Assembly: GCA_049513455.1 (NCBI GenBank)
Contig: JBEKWB010000011.1
Location: 20,875 to 84,874, forward strand
Reading direction: 5' to 3'
Length of the DNA: 64,000 bases
From: Bog-473 sp049513455
GTDB lineage: Bacteria > Actinomycetota > Acidimicrobiia > Acidimicrobiales > RAAP-2
How positions within the stretch are numbered: position 1 is the stretch's first letter; each line of letters begins with the position of its first letter. Position numbers and translations under genes: made by a program. Below the pieces are notes generated by a model, which did not search any database, was not told the DNA's origin, and was given only the letters and a program-made list of their open reading frames with translations. Positions 54,729-62,819 of the stretch are shown here, piece after piece.

Positions 54729-56967
54729 GTTACCGCGGCATGCGAAGCCGACTCCTCCCCTGGCCGAACGCGCCCTCCGACGCCTAGCCCGGAGCACTGG
54801 CACCCACCGAAAAGGCGTCGTGGTGGTCACGGGGCTCTTCGTCATCGTCGCCGCGTTCTTTGGCGGCAATGTGGCCTCGAAGCTCTCCCAAGGAGGGTTC
54901 GACGCGCCCTCCGAGCAGTCGGTGCATGCGGCCAATGTCCTGGCGTCGGAGTTCCACAACGGCTCCGACAACTTCGTCATCCTGGTCCGCGCCACCTCTG
55001 GCAATATCGGCAGCCCCCGCGTCGCCGCGGCCGGCAACGCCCTCACCCGCAAGCTGGCCGCACAACCGCACATGGCCAACGTCATGTCCTACTGGAGCTT
55101 GGGCTCCATCGCCATATTGCGCACCTCGAACCGCCAGGACGCCCTCGTGGTCGGGCGGATCACAGGGACCCAGAACGAGGTCACCCATGAAGAGCCGATC
55201 ATCGCTTCCGCGTTGACCGCGCACTCGAGCTCGAGCAGCGCCATCACGTTTCAAATCGGTGGATTCGGTGCCGCCTTTCACGAAGTCGACACGGTGGTGG
55301 AACACGATCTGTTGCACGCCGAGGAGATCGCCATCCCCTTGACGTTGCTCCTCTTGTTCTTCGTCTTCGGCTCGCTGGTGTCCGCCGCCATGCCCTTGAT
55401 CATCGGCGCCGTCGCGGTCATCGGCACGCTTCTAGAGCTCCGGCTCCTCAACGGCGTCACCCCCGTCTCCATCTACGCGGTGAACCTCGCGACGGTGCTG
55501 GGTCTGGGTCTGGCCATCGACTACAGCCTCTTCATCGTGACCCGATTCCGGGAGGAGTTGAACGCGGGCCAAGACACCGCGACCGCACTGGAGGAGACGA
55601 TGGCACATGCCGGGCGCACCGTGGCGGGGAGCGCAGTCACCATGGCCGCAGCCGCCAGCGCGCTTCTCGTCTTCCCGCTCGTGTTCCTCCGCTCTTTCGC
55701 CTACTCCGGCATCGCAGTCGTCCTGCTGGCCGGTGCGGCCGCATTGGTCGTGCTCCCCGCCGTACTGGCTCTTTTGGGTCCACGGATCAACTCCCTCACC
55801 GTGTGGCGACGCTCCGTCCGTCCTCCAGTCGAGGGGTTCTGGTCAAAGACCGCGCGCGGCGTGATGCGCCGGCCCGTGCTCGTCATCATCCCCGTGGTGG
55901 TGGGCCTGGCCGTTCTTGCCGCCCCTGTCGTCCACCTCCGTCTGGGTGACCTCGACGACCGGGTCCTCAGCCCCACCGATCAGGTCAGGCAGGTCGACGA
56001 CACCCTGCGATCCGATTTTGGCCAAGGTCAAACCGACGCGCTCCAGGTCGTCGTCCCCCACACCGGCCACACCACCCTGCAGCAACAGGCGGCCTTTGCC
56101 GTACAACTGTCCAAGCTCCCCGACGTACAGAGGGTCGACTCTTCCAGCGGGGTCTACTTCCACGGGACAGATCTCGGAGGACCGGCGAGCTACCTGGCGC
56201 AGTTCAGGGGCAAGGCCGGCGTCTGGTACTCCGTTATCCCGAGGGGTAACGGACTGTCCTCATCCGGGGAGACCCTCGTACGGGCCATCCGGGCCGCACC
56301 AGCACCCTTCGCCATTCTGGTGGGCGGCCTTCCGGCGAACCTGGTGGACTCCACGTCGATCATCATCCATGACCTGCCGTCCGCGCTGCTCCTGGTGGGC
56401 GGCGCGACCTTCCTCGTACTCATGCTGCTGTTTCGCAGTCTGTTCATACCGCTGAAGGCCCTGGTCCTCAGCACGGCGACCCTTGCGGCCACCTTTGGGG
56501 TCATGGTCTGGATCTTCCAGGAGGGTCACTTCTCGAAGCTCCTCGATTTCACGCCCACCGGCTCCCTCATCGACACCATGCCCGTGTTGATGTTCTGCGT
56601 CGCTTTCGGACTGTCGATGGACTACGAGGTCTTCCTCGTGTCACGAATGAAGGAACTCCACGAGAATGGCGTCGACAACGACAGCGCTGTGATCGGGGGC
56701 ATACAGCAGACCGGCAGGATCATCACTGCCGCCGCGCTGCTCATGAGCATCGTCTTTCTGAGCTTGCTGACCAGCAGCGTTGCGTTCATGAAGCTGTTTG
56801 CGGTCGGGCTCGCCCTGGCCGTGTTGCTGGACGCCTTCATCGTTCGCGGGCTGTTGGTACCGGCCATCATGAAACTGGCCGGGGACGCCTGCTGGTGGGC
56901 CCCTCCATTCTTGCGGCGCATGGCTCCACTGCCGCGTCCTCGGATTCGGCAGCTAGGGCGCTGTTGA
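54721..56967 (+). CDS. MMPL-type RND transporter, C-terminus altered by an IS
   Basis: A 748-residue membrane transporter with two MMPL halves. Each has a large extracellular loop and a bundle of helices: GVVVVTGLFVIVAAFFGGNV; TVLGLGLAIDYSLFIVTRFR with the proton-relay Asp-Tyr; and CVAFGLSMDYEVFLVSRMKE in the second half. Relatives export lipids or drugs in actinobacteria. I start it at GTG 54721, because the in-frame TTG at 54685 is the -35 box. The last residues, LGRC plus stop, come from the inserted IS. Removing the IS restores a tail LADAEVVAPRAGN. Loss of a dozen cytoplasmic residues is probably tolerated. Confidence 0.88.
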   Translation: MSRLPRHAKPTPPLAERALRRLARSTGTHRKGVVVVTGLFVIVAAFFGGNVASKLSQGGFDAPSEQSVHAANVLASEFHNGSDNFVILVRATSGNIGSPRVAAAGNALTRKLAAQPHMANVMSYWSLGSIAILRTSNRQDALVVGRITGTQNEVTHEEPIIASALTAHSSSSSAITFQIGGFGAAFHEVDTVVEHDLLHAEEIAIPLTLLLLFFVFGSLVSAAMPLIIGAVAVIGTLLELRLLNGVTPVSIYAVNLATVLGLGLAIDYSLFIVTRFREELNAGQDTATALEETMAHAGRTVAGSAVTMAAAASALLVFPLVFLRSFAYSGIAVVLLAGAAALVVLPAVLALLGPRINSLTVWRRSVRPPVEGFWSKTARGVMRRPVLVIIPVVVGLAVLAAPVVHLRLGDLDDRVLSPTDQVRQVDDTLRSDFGQGQTDALQVVVPHTGHTTLQQQAAFAVQLSKLPDVQRVDSSSGVYFHGTDLGGPASYLAQFRGKAGVWYSVIPRGNGLSSSGETLVRAIRAAPAPFAILVGGLPANLVDSTSIIIHDLPSALLLVGGATFLVLMLLFRSLFIPLKALVLSTATLAATFGVMVWIFQEGHFSKLLDFTPTGSLIDTMPVLMFCVAFGLSMDYEVFLVSRMKELHENGVDNDSAVIGGIQQTGRIITAAALLMSIVFLSLLTSSVAFMKLFAVGLALAVLLDAFIVRGLLVPAIMKLAGDACWWAPPFLRRMAPLPRPRIRQLGRC
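56953..56956. repeat. Left CTAG target-site duplication
   Basis: CTAG directly flanks the left end of the IS. Its partner is at 58645-58648. Joining the two flanks at one CTAG restores an open MMPL reading frame. Confidence 0.8.
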
Positions 56968-58644
56968 ACAAGGGTCTTTCGCTGCGCCACCGAGCGGCGT
57001 AGCGTTGACGCCGGGTCCTCGGGGGTAAGCCCGCACCGAAGAGCCGGAGTTGAGGGCGAAGTCCGGCCGCGCTGGCAGGTCATTGACCACAGGTGTCGTA
57101 CCCTGTTTGGGACGCTCCCGAGGGCCCGTTATGCGGTGTTGAGCACCCAGGTGCCGCCGTGTCTGCCGAGCCCGAGCACCACGAGCCTGCGCAAGTTGAG
57201 CGCAGCGACGCGGCGGTAGGCCCAGGCCTCGTTGCGCTCGACGCCGCGGTAGCGGAGTCGGCGGTTTCCCTTGGCCACCAGCCACGAGATCGAACGTTCA
57301 GCCATCGGTCGATGCGTTCGGTACGTGGCCCGCAGCTCGTCGTCGCGCCATGCCTGTCGTGCCGCGACGAGTTCGGCATCGTGATCCGAGACGCTGAAGC
57401 TGCGCGCCCGTGCCTTGGTGCAGCGACTTCGCAGTGGGCAGCTCGCACAGTGCGGAGAGAACTTGGCCGTGCCGCCCTTGGAAAGGCGGGCCACGTGTCC
57501 GGCCGGGCAGGTGACGCTGCGGGCCTCGTGGTCGACGGAGAAGTCGTCCCGACCGAACCCGCCGGGGACGCTGGGGCGCGACGGGAGCGGTTTGATGACG
57601 AGGCTGTGGTGCTTCTCCTTTATAGCGGCGCGCACCGCTCCGGATCCGTAGGCCGAGTCGGCGAGAACCTCGAGTGCTTCGGGCTCAGCTTTTAGCAGCT
57701 CGACACCGACTGGTCCGTCGGCGACGTTGGCCGGCGTGACCTTGACCGCGGTGATGATCCCGGTATCGGGTTCGCTGCAAAGATGCGCTTTGAAGCCGTC
57801 CGTGCGCACAGCCGTCGACTTGTGACCATGGCGCGCCTCGACATCGACGGTCGAGATCACCCTGTCTTTTGCCACCTTGCGGGCGATCTTCCAGGTCCCA
57901 ACCTCTTCGCCGGGCTCGACGTCTTGTCCGGCGATCAGGCCAAGTAGGCCAATCACCTCGGCGGCGCTCTCAGCAGAAGGGCTGGCCTGCGCTGCGGCGA
58001 GCACCGCCTCGGCATCGTGCACCAGCCCGGTGATGAGCTCGCTGCGTGCCGCCGTGTCGGACCACTCGATGATTGGCTTTCCACCTTCATCGCTGGCGGT
58101 CGAAAGCGGGACCAAGGCCGCTTCGGGCACGGAGCGGCGGACCTTGCGGATGGCCGAGATGAGCTGGGTCACCGTGTCCTGGGTGGCGACCGCGTCGTCG
58201 AGGATGCTCGAGTCGAGCGCGCGGCGGTGTTTTCCTGCGAGTACACCGGTCGCCTCGACGACGGTGCGGACGGCGTCGAAGATCCGCTGTGGGTGCTCAG
58301 ATCGGCGTAGCCGGGTCCGCCAGTAGGTAAGTACGGTGAAATCGAATCCTTCATCGTCGAGGGCGAGTCCACAGGCGACCTTCCAGTCGATGCGGGTGCG
58401 AAGTTGACGAATGGCATCGCGGTCCTTTGCCCGAAGGGAACAGATCGGCGAAGTCGTCGTCTTTGAACAGCTCGCCTCGATGATCGGCCAAGAACGCGTA
58501 GATCGTGCCCTCTTCGATCAACTCCCGGCACAGGGCCGCGGCGTCGAGGAGATGGCGATCAGGATCGGCTTTACCTTGCATGACCAATTCTGGCTCGCCA
58601 GCAGGCAAATCGCGAGCATTGTCAGGGATTTAATCAACAGCGCC
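56957..58644. mobile_element. IS1182-family insertion sequence (1688 bp), inactivated
   Basis: The ends are inverted: GGCGCTGTTGA at the left and TCAACAGCGCC at the right (11 bp identical). Each is bordered by CTAG. The element carries one transposase gene on the minus strand that is recognisably IS1182-like but broken by a deletion. It lies between the MMPL gene and its original terminal codons. The length fits the family. Confidence 0.9.
57129..58581 (-). pseudogene. IS1182-family transposase with internal deletion and frameshift
   Basis: The N-terminal frame from ATG 58581 reads MQGKADPDRHLLDAAALCRE and continues to DDDFADLFPSGKG. The frame then changes near 58430 and continues as DRDAIRQLRTRIDWKVACGL. 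Intact relatives have about 20-25 residues here (a VMVLQALEGLS-type segment), so a small deletion removed them and shifted the frame. The catalytic part, DFTVLTYWRTRLRRSE through VKVTPANVADGPVGVELLKA to the C-terminal ERSISWLVAKGNRRLRYRG, is otherwise intact down to the stop at 57129. The transposase should be inactive. Confidence 0.88.
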
Positions 58645-58648
58645 CTAG
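58645..58648. repeat. Right CTAG target-site duplication
   Basis: CTAG directly flanks the right end of the IS and is followed by CCGATGCCGAAGTAG, the lost MMPL codons ending in a TGA at 58684-58686. Confidence 0.8.
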
Positions 58649-58689
58649 CCGATGCCGAAGTAGTGGCACCGAGAGCCGGGAATTGACAG

Positions 58690-58720
58690 GGGCCGGATCG
58701 GTGATGCACCGATCCGGCCC
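58690..58720. terminator. Hairpin between MMPL locus and pilin gene
   Basis: GGGCCGGATCGGTG pairs perfectly with CACCGATCCGGCCC over a three-base loop. It lies four bases after the original MMPL stop and 43 bp beyond the pilin stop, so it could terminate both convergent transcripts. It lacks a strong U tract. Confidence 0.75.
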
Positions 58721-58763
58721 GCCTGTCATCTCATTTGGGAAAGGGGGGTTTCCCGAATGAAGC

Positions 58764-59033
58764 CTATGGACCCTTCAGGTCGACGGTCGCCCGCGTCATG
58801 GGTCCTACTCTGCATGCGGCCGTCTTGAATCCGTTCACACAGTCGTGCGCACTCCCGAACAGTCCCCTGATACCCGACCCCAGAAAGGCCACTATCAGGG
58901 CGACCACGAGTGCGATCAGGGCAACGAGGAATGCGTACTGCGCCGTCGAAACCCCCTGTTCGGAATGGGTCCGCTCCAGCAATGCGCCGTACGCGCCCTG
59001 CACCGACAATGCAGCGCGCATCAGCGGATCCAT
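58764..59033 (-). CDS. Flp-type pilin-like small protein
   Basis: An 89-residue protein. EQGVSTAQYAFLVALIALVV followed by ALIVAFLGSGIRGLFG is the Flp/Fap pilin hydrophobic core, where E and Q-Y correspond to the conserved Glu and Tyr after the prepilin-peptidase site. A 33-residue leader is longer than usual and the post-core segment carries two cysteines (SAHDCVNGF, TAACRVG). ATG 59033 (or GTG 59036) follows GGGGAG. No tad secretion genes (tadA, tadB, cpaB) are adjacent, so assembly would need genes elsewhere. Confidence 0.72.
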   Translation of the reverse strand: MDPLMRAALSVQGAYGALLERTHSEQGVSTAQYAFLVALIALVVALIVAFLGSGIRGLFGSAHDCVNGFKTAACRVGPMTRATVDLKGP

Positions 59034-59468
59034 CACTGCAGCACTCCCCTCTCTCATCCCTCATTCATCGACTGCCTTGGTGCACCTCGCTTCCCCAAGG
59101 GAAAGTCCCGCTAGTAGGTCACGCTCCTTCGAGCGACGACCGATTCGCCAAACGCCCGAAACTGAGCTTTTCGAAACCCACCAGACCCCCCCTCGCACAC
59201 ACGTACCGCGAAGACTGTCGTCCACACCCCACTCGCCAGTCGCGACGAGCTTCCGCGCTGACTTTACCCACCGTGGCGGCAAAATTAACGGTGTCGAAAA
59301 GATGCAACCTCACAGCTACCGCATTGCAATCGAACCGCCACTTCCTGTTCACTTTTGAAGCACCCGGTGGCCGGGCAGTCTCGGCAGCGGAGCTATCCGC
59401 CCCAGGCCGGGTGGGCATGCCGGTGGTGCGGGGCAGGCCGGTGGTGCGGTGTGCAGGCCGGTGTGGTC
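59034..59468. other. Intergenic region without recognised gene
   Basis: About 430 bp upstream of the pilin gene and beyond the L,D-transpeptidase stop. The half nearest the pilin gene is less GC-rich and probably holds its promoter. The other half (59355-59460) has short GCCGGTGGTGCGG-like repeats. I see no convincing coding sequence. Confidence 0.5.
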
Positions 59469-60893
59469 CTACACGACGGTGACGATGGACCCCAGGGTCA
59501 TATACGGCCAGATGGTCGATGCTGCGGTGAGCGGCAGCTCCACGCACCCGAGGCTCTGCGGATCCCCGTACGAAGTTCGAGGCATGTAGTGGAGGGCGTC
59601 GCCGCCGTTGAAATACGCCACGAACTGCACCGGGTCGGCGTAGGTCCCGCCGTCGGGGTTGGTACCCTGCATGACCTGGTTCCGCAGGCGCAGGTAGACC
59701 GGGAACGAACCGAGGGCGGTCGGGGTGCCTGCCCCGCCGGTGTTGGCCCGGGTGATCTCGATGACCACCCCGTTGTGCCACACGGTTAGCGATTCAGGGT
59801 CGGTTTCACTCGCCACGGCGTACGAAAAGCCGTTCGGATTGGCGTCAGGGCCTGTGGGGTCGTCCGTCGCGGCCTGGAGTGCGTTGATCTCGGCGGCGGA
59901 AATGGCACCGTCGGTCGGCAGGCCGGCAACGGACTCGAATGCCATGATCGCACCCTGGGCGATGACCCCGTCCTGGCCGGGCGACCAGAGGGCTCGCAAT
60001 GTCGCCGGCGGCGCCCACCGCCACTGGAAGCCCTGCGATGACCAGCTCAGGGGTGAGTACCCCAGCTGGGCCAGGACCTCCTCTTGACCGAGCGCCGTGT
60101 TCAACGGGGCCGTGGCCCCGTAGGCGATCCAGTAGCCTCCCGGGCGGGCCGCCATCCCCACCACCGGGGCGGTCAGGGGCGCGCCGGTTCCCGATCCGAA
60201 GAACGCTGCGTCGCCAAAGTCGAAGATGCCACCGTCGGAGGCCACCATGCGATACCCCCCGTTATCGGGCGTGGGGGTGATACCCACCACAGGCTCCGAG
60301 AGAACGGTCCCTCCCATGGAGCCGTCGAACGGGGCGTCGCCGAACGTGAACACGCCGCCGTCGGCCGCCACCAACCAGTAGCCGCCGCCGTCGCTGGTCG
60401 CTGCCATTCCCACCACCGGCTCGTTCAGCACCATCCCACCGGTGGACCCGTAGAACCTGGCGTCACCGAAAGAAAAGACCCCGCCGTCGGCCCCCACCAA
60501 CCAGTAGCCGCCGCCGTCGGGAGTCGCCGCGATCCCGACGATCGGCGCGCGCAGAGCAGCCGTCACCGAGCCGAAGTTCTGCGCGTCACCCTCGCTCGCT
60601 ACCTGCCCACTCGCCGATGTGGTCCAGTAGCCATTTCCGTCTGGAGTCGAAGTGATACCGCTCAGTGGGCCACCCAGGCCCGACTGGTTACCAACCGCCG
60701 CGATCGCAGAGCCATATCCGTTCACGGAATTCTGTGAGCCTGCCGAGACCGCGGCGGAAGCGGGTGCCGTACCCAGGATGTCCAGACCGCCGGGACCGCC
60801 GGGAACTGCGCCCACGAGAGCCAATCCCCCCACGAGCAGTCCCGCAAACGCGGCAGTGCTCCAACGCGACAGGACCGTTCGAAGATCGGACAA
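59469..60893 (-). CDS. Secreted L,D-transpeptidase (YkuD) with N-terminal GGGYWLV repeats
   Basis: About 474 residues. The N-terminus has a signal-anchor, STAAFAGLLVGGLALVGAVP. Residues about 70-260 hold five tandem repeats of roughly 40 residues around PDGGGYWLVGADGGVFSFGD, a beta-propeller-like module common in Acidimicrobiia. A Pro-rich peptidoglycan-binding-like segment follows. The C-terminal YkuD domain ends with HYMPRTSYGDPQSLGCVEL, containing the catalytic His and the SxGC cysteine. It would form 3-3 crosslinks or attach proteins to peptidoglycan. TTG 60893 with GGGAG upstream is the likely start. Confidence 0.87.
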   Translation of the reverse strand: MSDLRTVLSRWSTAAFAGLLVGGLALVGAVPGGPGGLDILGTAPASAAVSAGSQNSVNGYGSAIAAVGNQSGLGGPLSGITSTPDGNGYWTTSASGQVASEGDAQNFGSVTAALRAPIVGIAATPDGGGYWLVGADGGVFSFGDARFYGSTGGMVLNEPVVGMAATSDGGGYWLVAADGGVFTFGDAPFDGSMGGTVLSEPVVGITPTPDNGGYRMVASDGGIFDFGDAAFFGSGTGAPLTAPVVGMAARPGGYWIAYGATAPLNTALGQEEVLAQLGYSPLSWSSQGFQWRWAPPATLRALWSPGQDGVIAQGAIMAFESVAGLPTDGAISAAEINALQAATDDPTGPDANPNGFSYAVASETDPESLTVWHNGVVIEITRANTGGAGTPTALGSFPVYLRLRNQVMQGTNPDGGTYADPVQFVAYFNGGDALHYMPRTSYGDPQSLGCVELPLTAASTIWPYMTLGSIVTVV

Positions 60894-61010
60894 TTGTGCT
60901 CCCGTGGTACAGGTGATCGTGATGCCTCGAGTTTGCCGGCTCAGCAACGATACTTGGCCGTCAGCACCAGGGGCATGCGCCGGCCTGGGGTGCCGATTGG
61001 CGCACTGAAT

Positions 61011-62609
61011 TCAGGCGGCCACAACCCTGACATTGCGAGCTTCCTCACCCTTGCGTCCCGGGGCAATGGTGAACTCCACCCTCAGTCCTTCGGCGAGGCC
61101 TTGGCGCTCATCCCCCTCGATCTGCGAATGATGCACGAAGAGGTCATCCCCGCCGTCACGAGCCAAGAACCCGTAGCCCCGAGCTCCATTGAAGAACTTC
61201 ACGGTACCCGTCATGGTGGGCGCGCCACCCTTTTGCTTCTGCTTCTGGCTGTGGCCCTGGGTCGGGGTTTGGCTGTGACCCTGGGTCGGGGTTTGGCTGT
61301 GACCCTGGGTCGGGGTTTGGCTGTGACCCTGGGTCGGGGTTTGGCTGTGACCCTGGACACCGCCGTGGTTCTGGGTCTCAGACTTGTTCGGCTGGGGGGA
61401 CTGCGACACCGGCACCGGCACCGGCGACGAGAAGGGTGCGAGCAGCCCCTGCTCCATGCCGAGCGCGCGTTGCACCCCCTGGACGTCCTTGCGCTGCTCG
61501 TCGGTCACCAATGAGACCACGGTGCCCGTTCGGCCGGCCCGGCCGGTGCGGCCGGAACGGTGCACGTAGTCAGTGTGGTCGGCGGGCGGATCGAAGTGCA
61601 CGACGCACGGCAGATCGTCGACATGAATGCCACGAGCCACTACATCGGTAGCGACCAGGGCATCGGCCTTTCCCTTGGAAAATGAGTCAAGAGCCCGCTC
61701 CCGCTGCCCTTGCGTGCGGTCACCGTGCATCGGGACGGCGCGGACGCCTTGTGCCTGAAGTTGGCGAACGACCCTGTCCGCACCCCTCTTGGTGCGGCAG
61801 AAGACAAAGGCCTGACCATGTTGGGAGACGAGCTTGGCGGTGATGGCCACGCGATCGGCCCGGTCGACCTTCCAGAAGTGATGGGTGACGTCACCCTTCT
61901 CCTCCTCGGCCGTTTCGATGTTGACCCGCACCGGGTCATGCTGGTAGCTGCGGATGATGGCCTCGACTTCCCGGCCGATCGTGGCCGAGAAGAGAAGCAG
62001 CTGACGATTGGGCGACGTCTGGTCCAGAAGGCGGCGAACGGCCGGAAGGAATCCCATGTCCGACATGCGGTCCGCTTCGTCCAACACGACCGTCGTGACG
62101 TCGTCCAGCATGACGTCGCCACGTTCGATCAGGTCCTCGAGACGCCCGGGACAGGCCACAACGACATTGACGCCCTTGTGGAGGGCGCGAACCTGGTCGC
62201 GATACCCGGTTCCCCCGAAGATCGAGACCACACGCTGGCTCTCGCGCCCGAGAAGCGAACCCAGGACGGCGTGCACCTGGGATGCCAGCTCACGCGTCGG
62301 TACGAGGATGAGGGCGCGCGGTCGTCGCGGTCGCGACTGCGTCATGTTGGCGACAATGGGCATGCCGAAGGCAAGCGTCTTGCCAGAGCCGGTGGGTGCC
62401 TTGCCACAGATATCCCGGCCAGCCAGAGCTGCGGGAATTGTGGCGGTTTGAATGGGAAGCGGGCGTGTAATGCCCAATTTCTCCAAGCGCGCGTTGATAT
62501 CCGCGGAAACGCCGAGGGCAGTGAAGGAAGAAATGACGAAGCTCCAGTCGAGTGATGAACGGCCTACTCGAATGAAGTTTCGAACGGGCCCCGCTGAACG
62601 ATGGCTCAA
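61011..62609 (-). CDS. DEAD-box RNA helicase fused to a cold-shock domain
   Basis: About 532 residues. The Q motif is GITRPLPIQT, APTGSGKTLAFG is Walker A, VVLDEADRMSDMGFLPAVRR the DEAD box, LLLFSATIG the SAT motif, and HRSGRTGRAGRTG motif VI. After residue 415 comes a linker of five GHSQTPTQ-like octapeptides. From about residue 466 there is a complete cold-shock domain: GTVKFFNGARGYGFLAR (RNP1) and DDLFVHHSQIEGD (RNP2). It would unwind structured RNA, with the CSD as a built-in RNA grip. The start is uncertain: TTG 62609 is in frame, but a rare ATT at 62534 with GGAG upstream sits exactly at the conserved N-terminus. Confidence 0.9.
   Translation of the reverse strand: MSHRSAGPVRNFIRVGRSSLDWSFVISSFTALGVSADINARLEKLGITRPLPIQTATIPAALAGRDICGKAPTGSGKTLAFGMPIVANMTQSRPRRPRALILVPTRELASQVHAVLGSLLGRESQRVVSIFGGTGYRDQVRALHKGVNVVVACPGRLEDLIERGDVMLDDVTTVVLDEADRMSDMGFLPAVRRLLDQTSPNRQLLLFSATIGREVEAIIRSYQHDPVRVNIETAEEEKGDVTHHFWKVDRADRVAITAKLVSQHGQAFVFCRTKRGADRVVRQLQAQGVRAVPMHGDRTQGQRERALDSFSKGKADALVATDVVARGIHVDDLPCVVHFDPPADHTDYVHRSGRTGRAGRTGTVVSLVTDEQRKDVQGVQRALGMEQGLLAPFSSPVPVPVSQSPQPNKSETQNHGGVQGHSQTPTQGHSQTPTQGHSQTPTQGHSQTPTQGHSQKQKQKGGAPTMTGTVKFFNGARGYGFLARDGGDDLFVHHSQIEGDERQGLAEGLRVEFTIAPGRKGEEARNVRVVAA
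61249..61356. repeat. 24-bp tandem repeat encoding the GHSQTPTQ linker
   Basis: Four near-identical 24-bp units at 61249, 61273, 61297 and 61321, plus a partial fifth, encode the octapeptide GHSQTPTQ in the helicase linker. The near-identity at DNA level suggests recent expansion. Confidence 0.9.
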
Positions 62610-62686
62610 CGGCGTTGTCCATGATAGCAGGGCCACGGACGGTCGTACGACAGGGACCTCGGTCTCAGCAGGAAGCAGTGCGGATC

Positions 62687-62794
62687 CCCAGGCCCGCGCC
62701 GATGCCCAGGCCCGCGCCGATGCCCAGGCCCGCGCCGATGCCCAGGCCCGCGCCGATGCCCGGGCCCATGTCGATGCCCAGGCCCGTACCAATG
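62687..62794. repeat. 18-bp tandem repeat (4 perfect and 2 degenerate units)
   Basis: CCCAGGCCCGCGCCGATG is repeated perfectly at 62687, 62705, 62723 and 62741, then in decayed form at 62759 and 62777. The array ends 26 bp before the start of the PLP-enzyme gene and lies upstream of the helicase gene. All three frames are open, but the peptides are trivial, so I treat it as non-coding. Confidence 0.9.
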
Positions 62795-62819
62795 CCGATG
62801 GATCGGTACGCTGCGGCTG

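Noticed and set aside
58169..58531. Separate minus-strand gene inside the IS
   Set aside because: It is the third frame over the transposase. The real transposase sequence runs in the two other frames.
61249..61356. CRISPR-like array in the helicase gene
   Set aside because: The 24-bp units are in frame, contiguous and encode a linker peptide.
62687..62794. CRISPR-like array
   Set aside because: Units are 18 bp and directly contiguous with no unique spacers, so it is a minisatellite.
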